10,724 nucleotides of DNA from an uncultured Oscillospiraceae bacterium (GTDB lineage: Bacteria; Bacillota; Clostridia; Oscillospirales; Oscillospiraceae), in the NCBI GenBank assembly GCA_934659415.1, contig CAKUHW010000011.1:1-10724 (forward strand). The letters run 5' to 3'. Under the pieces are notes generated by a model that had not been told where the DNA came from, did no database searches, and worked only from the letters and a program-made list of their open reading frames with translations. How positions within the stretch are numbered: the first letter of the stretch is position 1; each line of letters opens with the position of its first letter. The position numbers and the translations under genes were made by a program. Positions 1 to 5,889 of this stretch are shown piece after piece.

Positions 1-832
1 CCTTGTCCAGCATGGCCCGGGCGCGGGTGGAGAGGTAGGCCAGATCGCCGGAGTCGATGCGGATGCCGCCCCTGGTGATGCCCATGTCGTGGAAGACCCG
101 GATGGCGTTGGGCACGCCGGACTTGAGCACACTGTAGGTGTCTACCAGCAGGACGGGGTTTTCGGGGTAGACCTCGCAGTAGGCGCGGAAGGCTTCATAC
201 TCGCTGTCGTGCATCTGCACCCAGGAGTGGGCCATGGTGCCCGTGGCGGGCACGCCGTAGAGCTGGTCGGCCATGGCGCAGGCGGTGCCGGAGCAGCCCG
301 CGATATAGCTGGCCCGGGCCCCCAGCAGGGCGGCGCTGGCCCCCTGGGCCCGGCGGGAGCCGAACTCGGACACCGGCCTGCCCGCCGCAGCCCGCACGAT
401 GCGGCTGGACTTGGTGGCGATGAGGGACTGGTGGTTCAGAGTCAGCAGCAGGAAGGTCTCTAAAAACTGGGCCTGCACGGCGGGGGCGCGGACGGTGAGG
501 ATGGGCTCCCGGGGGAAGATGGGCGTGCCCTCGGGGACGGCCCAGATGTCGCCGGTGAAGCGGAAGGTGCGCAGGAAGCTGAGAAACTCCTCGGGGAAAA
601 TGCCCTTGGAGCGCAGATAGGCCAGATCCGCCTCGTCAAAATGCAGGTCCCGGATATACTCCACGGCCTGCTCCAGACCGGCGGCGATGACAAAGCCGCC
701 GTCATCGGGGATGGTGCGGTAGAAGATATCGAAGTAGCAGACAGTGTCCTTCTTGTCGGACTGGAAATAGCCGTTGGCCATGGTCAGCTCGTAGAAATCA
801 AAGAGCATGGTATAGTTGACCTTGTACTCCAC
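1..832 (-). CDS. pncB: Nicotinate phosphoribosyltransferase, N-terminal 277 residues (3' end outside window)
   Basis: This enzyme makes nicotinate mononucleotide from nicotinate and PRPP with ATP, the entry step of the Preiss-Handler NAD salvage pathway in the cytoplasm. The reading frame starts with YKVNYTMLFDFYELTMANGY near the N-terminus, typical of Firmicutes enzymes. A GTMAHSWVQ segment (His202) matches the region of the phosphorylatable active-site histidine, and IRIDSGDL (Asp260-Asp263) matches the phosphoribosyl/PRPP-binding loop. I chose the GTG at 832-830 as start because AGAGGGGG lies 8 bases upstream and no in-frame ATG fits the family N-terminus better. Family members are about 480-490 residues, so roughly 200 C-terminal residues lie beyond the left edge. 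It is separated by 66 bp from the DHHW gene and has its own promoter, so it is probably not part of that operon. Confidence 0.93.
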   Translation of the reverse strand, partial: MEYKVNYTMLFDFYELTMANGYFQSDKKDTVCYFDIFYRTIPDDGGFVIAAGLEQAVEYIRDLHFDEADLAYLRSKGIFPEEFLSFLRTFRFTGDIWAVPEGTPIFPREPILTVRAPAVQAQFLETFLLLTLNHQSLIATKSSRIVRAAAGRPVSEFGSRRAQGASAALLGARASYIAGCSGTACAMADQLYGVPATGTMAHSWVQMHDSEYEAFRAYCEVYPENPVLLVDTYSVLKSGVPNAIRVFHDMGITRGGIRIDSGDLAYLSTRARAMLDK

Positions 833-851
833 GGGATAGACCCCCTCTTAA

Positions 852-871
852 ATATGCTGCAAGCAGTATAT
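852..871. promoter_or_regulatory. Operator-like palindrome over the pncB promoter
   Basis: Arms ATATGCTGC (852-860) and GCAGTATAT (863-871) are complementary at 8 of 9 positions, around a 2-bp centre. The right arm contains the pncB -10 box, and the left arm covers the predicted transcription start. That is where a repressor site would lie. Repression of NAD salvage genes by NiaR-type regulators is known in Firmicutes, but I cannot match this dyad to a known motif from memory. As RNA the hairpin is short and has no good U-run on either strand, so a terminator is less likely. Confidence 0.35.
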
Positions 872-893
872 GCGATTTTGCGGGAAAAAGCAA
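865..893 (-). promoter_or_regulatory. Sigma-A-type promoter of pncB
   Basis: Read on the minus strand, a -35 box TTGCTT (893-888) and a -10 box TATACT (870-865) are separated by exactly 17 bp. The predicted start near 858 leaves a leader of about 26 nt that contains the ribosome binding site. The position between the DHHW stop codon and the pncB start supports independent transcription of pncB. It is predicted by eye only. Confidence 0.6.
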
Positions 894-898
894 GGCGT

Positions 899-2011
899 TT
901 ACAGCCCCAGCAGGAACAGATTGGTGTCGGAGGCGAAGTTGGCGGCGGAGTAGAGCACCAGCACCTGGTCGATGCCGTTGTCTGCCACATACTGCCGCAG
1001 GGAGTTGAGGTTGTAGCGCAGGTCCCACAGGTGGACCTCCTGCCAATCCCCGGCCAGGAAGGGAGCCAGGGAGTCGGCGTAGGAGTCCCGGACGACCAGA
1101 AGCCTGCCGCCGGAGGCGGCGGGATTTTCAATGACGCACAGGGGCTGGTTGCCCCCCAGGAACATGGCGTACTTGTCCTTGGCGGTCAGCTTGCTCCGGT
1201 CATAGAGCACCCCGGGCTGGGCCGCGCCGGTGTGGTAGGCGGTCACGGTGAGCCCCGTATCGTCCGCCCAGGTGTAGATGGAGTCGGGGCGCACCCAGCC
1301 CGCCCCGGCGGAGGACCAGGTGGTGCCGTAGAACCGGTCGCTCTCCAGCTTCAGCGGACCCTCGGGCAGGGCGGCGGAGCCAGTGAGGGCGGTCTCCAGG
1401 GCCTGATAGGCCAGGGCCGCGCCCATGGTGGTCCAGTGGTGGTCCGTGCGGTAGAAGGAGTCCTCTCCCCAGGCAAGGCTGTAGAGGTCGATCCACTGCA
1501 CCCTGCCGGAGCAGAGGGCGGCGGCCTCCCGGGCGGCGGAGCCGTCGTCGGCCAGGGGGGCGTTGGCGGGCAGCAGGCCGGACCAGACACAGCTCTTGTC
1601 CGGCACCAGGGCGAAGGCCACCGGCACCTGCACGCTGTCCGCCAGGGCGTTCACACAGGCCATGCGCTGGGCCAGGTCCCCGGGAGCGGTGTACTGGGCG
1701 AAGAGAGTCTGCCCGTCCCGCCCCAGATAGACGCCGTTGTTCTCCTCCTTGCCCAGCAGCCGCTCGCTCCAGGCCTTCATCTGCACCCAGCTGTCCCGCA
1801 GGGGAAACTGGTCCACGACGTAGTCCTCAAAATCCGTCATGAATTTTCCACTCTTCAGCGTCTGCAGGGTGGGGGCCTTCAGCTGGGCGAGATAGCGGTT
1901 CTCCTGCTCGGAAAAGGTGCGGTCCGGTGTCAGCCAGAAGGCGGCGGCAAAGCCGAAGAGAAAGAGCAGGAACAGCACGGTGAGGAACACGGAATACCGT
2001 TTGCTTTTCAT
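899..2011 (-). CDS. DHHW-family membrane-anchored SGNH-like protein (AlgJ/AlgX-like acyltransfer partner)
   Basis: This 370-residue protein probably acts outside the membrane on an acyl group delivered by the neighbouring MBOAT protein, as AlgJ/AlgX do in alginate O-acetylation. Residues 7-26 are one hydrophobic segment after a basic MKSKR start, a signal anchor. The family motif TDHHW is at residues 189-193, and VVRDSYADS places a candidate nucleophile at Ser310. Asp190, His192 and Ser310 resemble the catalytic Asp-His/Ser arrangement of AlgJ-type SGNH hydrolase-like proteins. An AAGGAGG site overlaps the stop codon of the MBOAT gene and the start lies 12 bp past that stop, so translation is probably coupled. 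The protein is full length. Whether it transfers acyl groups, removes them or only binds the polymer is not shown by sequence. Confidence 0.85.
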   Translation of the reverse strand: MKSKRYSVFLTVLFLLFLFGFAAAFWLTPDRTFSEQENRYLAQLKAPTLQTLKSGKFMTDFEDYVVDQFPLRDSWVQMKAWSERLLGKEENNGVYLGRDGQTLFAQYTAPGDLAQRMACVNALADSVQVPVAFALVPDKSCVWSGLLPANAPLADDGSAAREAAALCSGRVQWIDLYSLAWGEDSFYRTDHHWTTMGAALAYQALETALTGSAALPEGPLKLESDRFYGTTWSSAGAGWVRPDSIYTWADDTGLTVTAYHTGAAQPGVLYDRSKLTAKDKYAMFLGGNQPLCVIENPAASGGRLLVVRDSYADSLAPFLAGDWQEVHLWDLRYNLNSLRQYVADNGIDQVLVLYSAANFASDTNLFLLGL

Positions 2012-2023
2012 GGGCGTGCCTCC

Positions 2024-3424
2024 TTAGAAGCGGAAGTAGAGGAAGGGGTTGTACGTCCCGTCCACCAGATAGGCGGTGGACAGCACCAGCCCGGCGGCCA
2101 GCAGCACCGGCAGCAGCACGGCCCGCAGCCGCTCCGGCAGCCTGCGCCACAGCCGGGCGGCCAGGGGGGTGGCCGCAATAGCGGCGATGAGCAGAATGGG
2201 CAGATAGCCGCGGAGATAGTAGAGGAAGGGACCGTCTGCCAGCCCTGCGCCGAAGCCGAACATGGCCTTGAGGTAGAGGGCCAGCGCGCCCATGTCCTCC
2301 ACGGCGAAGATGGCCCAGCCGACCATGATGAGCACCAGGGCATACACATGGCCCACCCAGCGGGGGGCCTTGTCCAATATCCGGCCGAACCAGAACTTTT
2401 CCAATACCAGCAGGACGAAGTAGAACAGGCCCCACAGCAGGAAATTCCAGCTGGCCCCGTGCCAGATGCCCGTGGCGGCCCAGACAATGAGCAGGTTGAG
2501 CACCAGCCTGCCCCGGCTCACCCGGTTGCCGCCCAGGGGGATATAGAGATAGTCCCGGAACCAGGTGCCCAGGGAGATGTGCCACCGCCGCCAGAATTCG
2601 GTGACCGAGCGGGAGATGTAGGGATAGTTGAAATTTTCCAGAAATTCAAAGCCGAACATCCGGCCCAGGCCGATGGCCATGTCGGAATAGCCGGAGAAGT
2701 CGAAGTAGATCTGCAGGGTGAAGGCGATCACCCCCAGCCAGGCCCCCAGGGTGGTGAGAGAGGCGCCCGGAGTGGCCAGGGCGGTGTCCCACAGCCTGCC
2801 GATGGAGTTGGCCAGCAGCACCTTTTTGCACAGACCGATGACGAACCGCTGGATCCCGGCGGCGAAGCGGTCAAAGCTGTGGACGCGCACGTCCAGCTGA
2901 GACTCCACATCCTTGTAGCAGACGATGGGCCCGGCGATGAGCTGAGGGAACAGGGTGACATAGGTGCCGAAGGTGAGGGGGTTCTTCTGGGCGTGGGCGT
3001 CACCCCGGTAGACGTCCACAGGGTAGCTCATGGCCTGGAAGGTGTAGAAGCTGATGCCGATGGGCAGGGACTGGCCCAGCCTGGGCATGAAGGTAAGACC
3101 GAGGGAGGTCAGGCTGCCGGCCAGAAAGTCCCAGTACTTGAAAAACACCAGCAGGGCCAGGCTGATCACGGCCGACCCGGCCACCGCCCATTTTGCGCCC
3201 TTGACGTTGTTCCGGGCCCTGCACCGGCCCACCAGCAGCCCGAACACATAGTTCACCAGGATGGTGAACACCATGAGCAGGATATACACCGGCTCCCCCC
3301 AGCCGTAAAAGAGCAGGCTGAAGACCAGCAGCACGAGGTTGCGGCAGACGAGGGGCACGGCGTAGTACACCAGCAGGACCGCCGTGAGGTACAGGAACAG
3401 AAAATAGGGAGTGGAAAAGACCAT
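2024..3424 (-). CDS. MBOAT-family membrane-bound O-acyltransferase (AlgI/DltB-like)
   Basis: This 466-residue polytopic protein belongs to the MBOAT superfamily and is closest in style to AlgI. It would take an acyl group, usually acetyl, from a cytoplasmic donor and pass it through the membrane to an extracellular acceptor via a partner protein. About a dozen hydrophobic segments run through the chain. Signature pieces are FYGWGEP (39-45), SFYTFQAMSYPVDVYRG (125-141), QIYFDFSGYSDMAIGLG (238-254), TEFWRRWHISL (275-285) and TGIWHGASWNF (318-328). His322 in the last is the expected catalytic histidine, with His282 the second conserved one. AGAGG sits 7 bases before the ATG. The DHHW partner follows after 12 bp, the same pairing as AlgI with AlgJ. 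The substrate cannot be read from sequence; no polysaccharide synthase or dlt gene is adjacent. Confidence 0.95.
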   Translation of the reverse strand: MVFSTPYFLFLYLTAVLLVYYAVPLVCRNLVLLVFSLLFYGWGEPVYILLMVFTILVNYVFGLLVGRCRARNNVKGAKWAVAGSAVISLALLVFFKYWDFLAGSLTSLGLTFMPRLGQSLPIGISFYTFQAMSYPVDVYRGDAHAQKNPLTFGTYVTLFPQLIAGPIVCYKDVESQLDVRVHSFDRFAAGIQRFVIGLCKKVLLANSIGRLWDTALATPGASLTTLGAWLGVIAFTLQIYFDFSGYSDMAIGLGRMFGFEFLENFNYPYISRSVTEFWRRWHISLGTWFRDYLYIPLGGNRVSRGRLVLNLLIVWAATGIWHGASWNFLLWGLFYFVLLVLEKFWFGRILDKAPRWVGHVYALVLIMVGWAIFAVEDMGALALYLKAMFGFGAGLADGPFLYYLRGYLPILLIAAIAATPLAARLWRRLPERLRAVLLPVLLAAGLVLSTAYLVDGTYNPFLYFRF

Positions 3425-3441
3425 GTGGGTACCTCTGACAC

Positions 3442-3455
3442 TTGAGAATTGAGAA
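3442..3455. repeat. Two tandem copies of a 7-bp unit
   Basis: TTGAGAA occurs twice in direct succession in the 54-bp gap between the lipoprotein and MBOAT genes. The surrounding gap (3425-3478) is AT-richer than the rest of the window and shows no promoter or terminator. Heptamer repeats of this kind occur as small intergenic repeats in some bacteria, so it may be a remnant of a dispersed element. With only two copies, chance is possible. Confidence 0.4.
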
Positions 3456-3478
3456 TGGACGATCGAAACTTGACGGTC

Positions 3479-4438
3479 TTAGAACAGGCCGTTGAACTCC
3501 TTCACGATGTTGGCCTGCTGCTCGCTGACCACCATCATCACATAATTCCCGTTGGTGACCACCGCGGCGCACTCGCTCCAGATGCGGGTGGCCTCGGGAT
3601 ACCATGCGCCGCCATTGGCCATGGTGTCCACCCTGGCCTGGAGAATGGCGGCGGCCTGGGCGGCGGCAGCGGCGTCCGCGGCCTCCAGCACGGCAAACTC
3701 ACCGCTGTTCATGGTCATCATGCAGAGATAGACCAGGCACTGGGGCAGGTCCAGGTCGGTGAGGCCGGGGTAGTAGTTGCCCAGAACGGCGTCCCCCATC
3801 TCGGTGCCGGGCTCCAGCAGCTGGAGGGAGCTGAACGCATAGCTGTCCAGAATGTGCTGGGCAAAGGCGGCCAGGTCCACGGACTGGGGGGCCTCCTCCC
3901 AGCGGCAGCGGACGATGCAGGTGTCGGTGAGGTCGCCGCAGACGGCGGTGATGACCGTCTGGCCGGGGGCCACGGCGGTGACGGTACCGTGCTCGTCCAC
4001 GGTGGCTACAGACTCGTCGCCGGAGGTGAAGGTGGGCCGGACGCCCTGGTCGGGCACGGCGGTGTAGGTCAGCTTCCAGCTGCTGCCGGCGGAGAAGAGG
4101 GTGAAGTCGTGAGAGCTCAGCTCAAAGGTGGGGTCAGCTGGACCCTGAGAGGGGGCGGAGGTGGGATCGCCGCCGGGTCCCTGAGAGGGCTCGGAGGAAG
4201 GCTCCTGAGAGGGGGTCTGGGAGGGCTCCTGAGAGGGCCCGTCCGACGGCGCCGGACTGAGCTCAATGGAGGGCACCGGACTGGGCTCGGCGGAGGGCGC
4301 AGCGGGCTGGGAGGCGGAGGGAGAGGAGGCAGAGGGAGAAGGGGCGGAGGAGCCAGAGGGCTCTTTCCCGCCGGAGCAGGCGGCCAGCAGGGCCAGGCAC
4401 AGGGCGAGGGCCGGCAGGGCGGACAGGGTTTTTTTCAT
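3479..4438 (-). CDS. Lipoprotein with Ser/Pro tether, BIG2 Ig-like domain and DUF4358-like domain
   Basis: This 319-residue protein is probably fixed to the outer face of the membrane. A signal peptide (residues 1-20) ends in a lipobox LLAAC with lipidated Cys21. Residues 22-103 are a Ser/Pro/Glu-rich tether with PSQEP-like repeats. Residues 104-178 read as a bacterial Ig-like BIG2 domain, shown by SGDESVATVDEHGTVTAVAPG (139-159) and TVITAV. Residues about 186-316 resemble DUF4358: AFAQHILDSY, a central EFAVLEAADA helix, ARVDTMANGGAWYPEATRIW and a GNYVMMVVS strand near the end. The function of DUF4358 is unknown to me. AAAAGGAG stands 9 bases before the ATG. It is the first gene of the three-gene surface module and ends 54 bp before the MBOAT gene. 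Cysteines at 167, 174 and 178 could form disulfides. The DUF4358 assignment is from pattern memory and is less sure than the lipoprotein and BIG2 calls. Confidence 0.8.
   Translation of the reverse strand: MKKTLSALPALALCLALLAACSGGKEPSGSSAPSPSASSPSASQPAAPSAEPSPVPSIELSPAPSDGPSQEPSQTPSQEPSSEPSQGPGGDPTSAPSQGPADPTFELSSHDFTLFSAGSSWKLTYTAVPDQGVRPTFTSGDESVATVDEHGTVTAVAPGQTVITAVCGDLTDTCIVRCRWEEAPQSVDLAAFAQHILDSYAFSSLQLLEPGTEMGDAVLGNYYPGLTDLDLPQCLVYLCMMTMNSGEFAVLEAADAAAAAQAAAILQARVDTMANGGAWYPEATRIWSECAAVVTNGNYVMMVVSEQQANIVKEFNGLF
4130..4375 (-). repeat. Degenerate coding repeat for the Ser/Pro-rich tether
   Basis: On the plus strand, CTGAGAGGG and GGAGG-like words recur irregularly. On the coding strand they give repeated Pro-Ser-Gln-Glu-Pro and Pro-Ser-Ala units. 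The protein segment (residues 22-103) is almost all Ser, Pro, Ala, Glu, Gln and Gly, which predicts an extended flexible stalk. Such repeats can change copy number by slippage, so length variation among strains is likely. Confidence 0.7.
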
Positions 4439-4461
4439 GTTCGGATACTCCTTTTCAGCGA

Positions 4462-4475
4462 TGTGCGGCCGTACA
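4462..4475. promoter_or_regulatory. Palindrome upstream of the surface-module lipoprotein gene
   Basis: TGTGCGGCCGTACA is symmetric at six of its seven base pairs and lies 24-37 bases before the lipoprotein start codon. It could be an operator for the lipoprotein-MBOAT-DHHW genes. I see no convincing -35/-10 pair in the 99-bp gap 4439-4537, so the promoter is unclear. GC-rich palindromes also arise by chance in this genome. Confidence 0.25.
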
Positions 4476-4500
4476 AAGCGATCAGCCCGCAGAATTGGAC

Positions 4501-4518
4501 GCGGAAAACGGCGGAAAA
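4501..4518. repeat. 8-bp direct repeat with 10-bp period
   Basis: GCGGAAAA occurs at 4501-4508 and 4511-4518, one helical turn apart, in the gap between udk and the lipoprotein gene. On the minus strand it supplies TTTT runs downstream of the udk hairpin. It may be a binding site or part of the terminator region. Confidence 0.35.
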
Positions 4519-4522
4519 GTTC

Positions 4523-4548
4523 CCCGGCGTCCGGCGGTCAGCGCCGGG
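4523..4548 (-). terminator. Possible intrinsic terminator overlapping the udk stop codon
   Basis: On the minus strand, CCCGGCG (4548-4542) can pair with CGCCGGG (4529-4523) in a perfect 7-bp GC stem with a 12-base loop that holds the udk stop codon. GAACTTTT and then a second TTTT follow. An alternative 6-bp stem (4531-4536 with 4542-4547) competes. The U-run is short and interrupted, so termination may be partial, with readthrough into the lipoprotein gene. Confidence 0.4.
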
Positions 4549-5155
4549 CGATGTGGCTGCGGATGCGCTCGGTGATCATGTCCAGGGCCACCAGATTGTA
4601 CCCGCCGTCCAGCACCACGATGTCGGCGTACTGCCGGCTGGGCTGGACGAACTGCTCGTGCATGGGCTTCACCGTGGTGAGGTACTGGCTGATGACCGAG
4701 TCCAGCGACCGGCCGCGCTCCTTCACGTCCCGCAGGATGCGGCGCAGGATGCGCACGTCCGCGTCGGTGTCCACAAAGATCTTGATGTCCATCAGATCCC
4801 GCAGGGCCTTGTTCTCAAAAATGAGGATCCCCTCCACGATGACCACCCGGGTGGGGCGCACCTCCACGGTCTCGTCGGAGCGGTTGTGGATGGCGTAGTC
4901 GTACACCGGGCAGTGGATGACCTCCCCGGCGGCCAGCCGTTTCAGGTCGGACACCATCAGGGCGGTGTCGAAGGAATCCGGGTGGTCGTAGTTCAGGGCG
5001 GCCCGCTCCTCATAGGTCATGCCCACATGGCGCTTGTAGTAATTGTCGTGATACACGACGGAGACATCACCGCCGAAGGTCTCCATCAGCTTGCGTGTCA
5101 GGGTGGTCTTGCCCGAGCCGGTCCCACCGGCGATGCCGATGATCATGGTATCCAT
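4538..5155 (-). CDS. udk: Uridine kinase
   Basis: This 205-residue cytoplasmic enzyme phosphorylates uridine and cytidine to UMP and CMP in pyrimidine salvage, with ATP or GTP as donor. The P-loop GGTGSGKTT is at residues 10-18. YHDNYYK (35-41), YDHPDSFD (56-63), VYDYAIHNR (84-92), VIVEGILIF (105-113) and the lid region RILRRILRDVKERGRSLDSV (135-154) all match the family. The length equals the usual 205-215. The open frame extends upstream, but the ATG at 5155 gives the standard N-terminus, is preceded by a GAAGG site, and lies about 30 nt downstream of the predicted transcription start, which rules out the longer forms. It lies upstream of the surface-module genes on the same strand, with a hairpin between. 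Confidence 0.96.
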   Translation of the reverse strand: MDTMIIGIAGGTGSGKTTLTRKLMETFGGDVSVVYHDNYYKRHVGMTYEERAALNYDHPDSFDTALMVSDLKRLAAGEVIHCPVYDYAIHNRSDETVEVRPTRVVIVEGILIFENKALRDLMDIKIFVDTDADVRILRRILRDVKERGRSLDSVISQYLTTVKPMHEQFVQPSRQYADIVVLDGGYNLVALDMITERIRSHIARR

Positions 5156-5190
5156 AGAGCCAGCCTTCTTCCTTAAAATAATCTGCGGAA

Positions 5191-5219
5191 ATTGTACCAC
5201 AGCCCTTCCCGCTTGGCAA
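5191..5219 (-). promoter_or_regulatory. Sigma-A-type promoter of udk
   Basis: On the minus strand, TTGCCA (5219-5214) and TACAAT (5196-5191) are spaced 17 bp apart, with a TG one base before the -10 box (extended -10). Transcription would start near 5184, leaving a leader of about 30 nt before the udk ATG. Confidence 0.65.
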
Positions 5220-5311
5220 CAGCTTTTGCCCGGAAACGACGGCCGGAAGGGGGCTTTTCGGGAGATACGGGAAGAAAAAGAACTCTTTGGAGCATATTTC
5301 CCATTTGACTC

Positions 5312-5340
5312 TTGTATTTTCCGGGCCATGCGCATATAAT
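5312..5340 (+). promoter_or_regulatory. Sigma-A-type promoter of the trmL-glycolysis operon
   Basis: A perfect TATAAT (5335-5340) is preceded, 17 bp away, by TTGTAT (5312-5317). The predicted start near 5347 gives a leader of about 25 nt before the trmL GTG. An upstream TTGACT (5305-5310) is a better -35 match, but its 24-bp spacing is too long. The flanking sequence is notably AT-rich for this genome. Confidence 0.6.
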
Positions 5341-5371
5341 GACAGGGCAAACGGAGAAAGAGGGCGGTTTT

Positions 5372-5887
5372 GTGGTCAATATCGTGCTGGTTGAGCCTGA
5401 AATCCCACAAAACTGCGGAAATATCGCCCGAACCTGCGCCGCCACCCGCAGCCGGCTCCACCTGGTGGAGCCCCTGGGGTTCGACATCAGCGAAAAGGCG
5501 GTGCGGCGTGCCGGACTGGACTACTGGTCTATGGTGGATCTGGCGGTCTATTCCAGCCTGGACGAGCTGTTTGCCCGCAACCCGGAGCCGGACCTCTGGC
5601 TGGCCACCACAAAGGCCCCCAGGGACTATACCCAGGCCCGCTTCCGGGACGGCTGCTGGCTGTTTTTCGGCAAGGAGACCGCCGGCCTCCCCGCCGAATT
5701 CAGACGCCGGTATCAGGACCGCTGCCTGCGTATTCCCATGCGGGCGGACGCCCGCAGCCTGAATTTGTCAAACTCGGTGGCCGTACTGGCCTATGAGGCG
5801 CTGCGGCAGCAGAGATTTCCCGGGCTGTGCGGCGTGGGGGAGATGGGGGAGGACCTCCCATCGGAACAAGCGGAAAGGAGAATGTAA
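5372..5887 (+). CDS. trmL: tRNA (cytidine/uridine-34 2'-O)-methyltransferase, SPOUT family
   Basis: TrmL-type enzymes (YibK/CspR) methylate the 2'-OH of the wobble nucleotide in certain tRNA-Leu species, using S-adenosylmethionine. The three SPOUT motifs are present: [11 protein letters not shown] (14-24), FGKETAGLP (99-107) and [18 protein letters not shown] (121-138), which form the knotted cofactor site. The start is GTG at 5372, giving [12 protein letters not shown] at the N-terminus and a GAGG site 8 bases upstream. An in-frame ATG at 5339 overlaps the -10 box and would lie outside the transcript. The 171 residues exceed the usual 150-160 by an acidic tail of about 20 residues, whose codons contain the pgk ribosome binding site. 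pgk starts 2 bp after the stop, so co-translation with glycolytic genes is likely. Confidence 0.9.
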   Translation: MVNIVLVEPEIPQNCGNIARTCAATRSRLHLVEPLGFDISEKAVRRAGLDYWSMVDLAVYSSLDELFARNPEPDLWLATTKAPRDYTQARFRDGCWLFFGKETAGLPAEFRRRYQDRCLRIPMRADARSLNLSNSVAVLAYEALRQQRFPGLCGVGEMGEDLPSEQAERRM

Positions 5888-5889
5888 GG

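Noticed and set aside
641..3445. A 934-codon stop-free plus-strand frame opposite pncB, the DHHW gene and the MBOAT gene
   Set aside because: It runs antisense to three well-supported genes. It has repetitive Gly/Gln/His/Val-rich composition with no domain, and it is the expected by-product of GC-rich codon use on the other strand.
4130..4375. A tandem repeat locus or CRISPR-like array
   Set aside because: The repeats are irregular, lack unique spacers and are in frame as a Ser/Pro-rich protein stalk.
3449..5176. A 575-codon plus-strand frame opposite the lipoprotein and udk genes
   Set aside because: Its Gly-rich runs mirror the Ser/Pro stalk codons on the other strand, and it crosses an intergenic region with terminator-like signals.
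5231..5260. A CcpA cre site or Rex site upstream of the glycolytic operon
   Set aside because: I looked for a cre-like or TTGTGAA/TTCACAA dyad in 5156-5371 and found none with acceptable symmetry.
5305..5310. TTGACT as the -35 box of the trmL promoter
   Set aside because: The 24-bp distance to TATAAT is too long; TTGTAT at 5312-5317 has the right 17-bp spacing.
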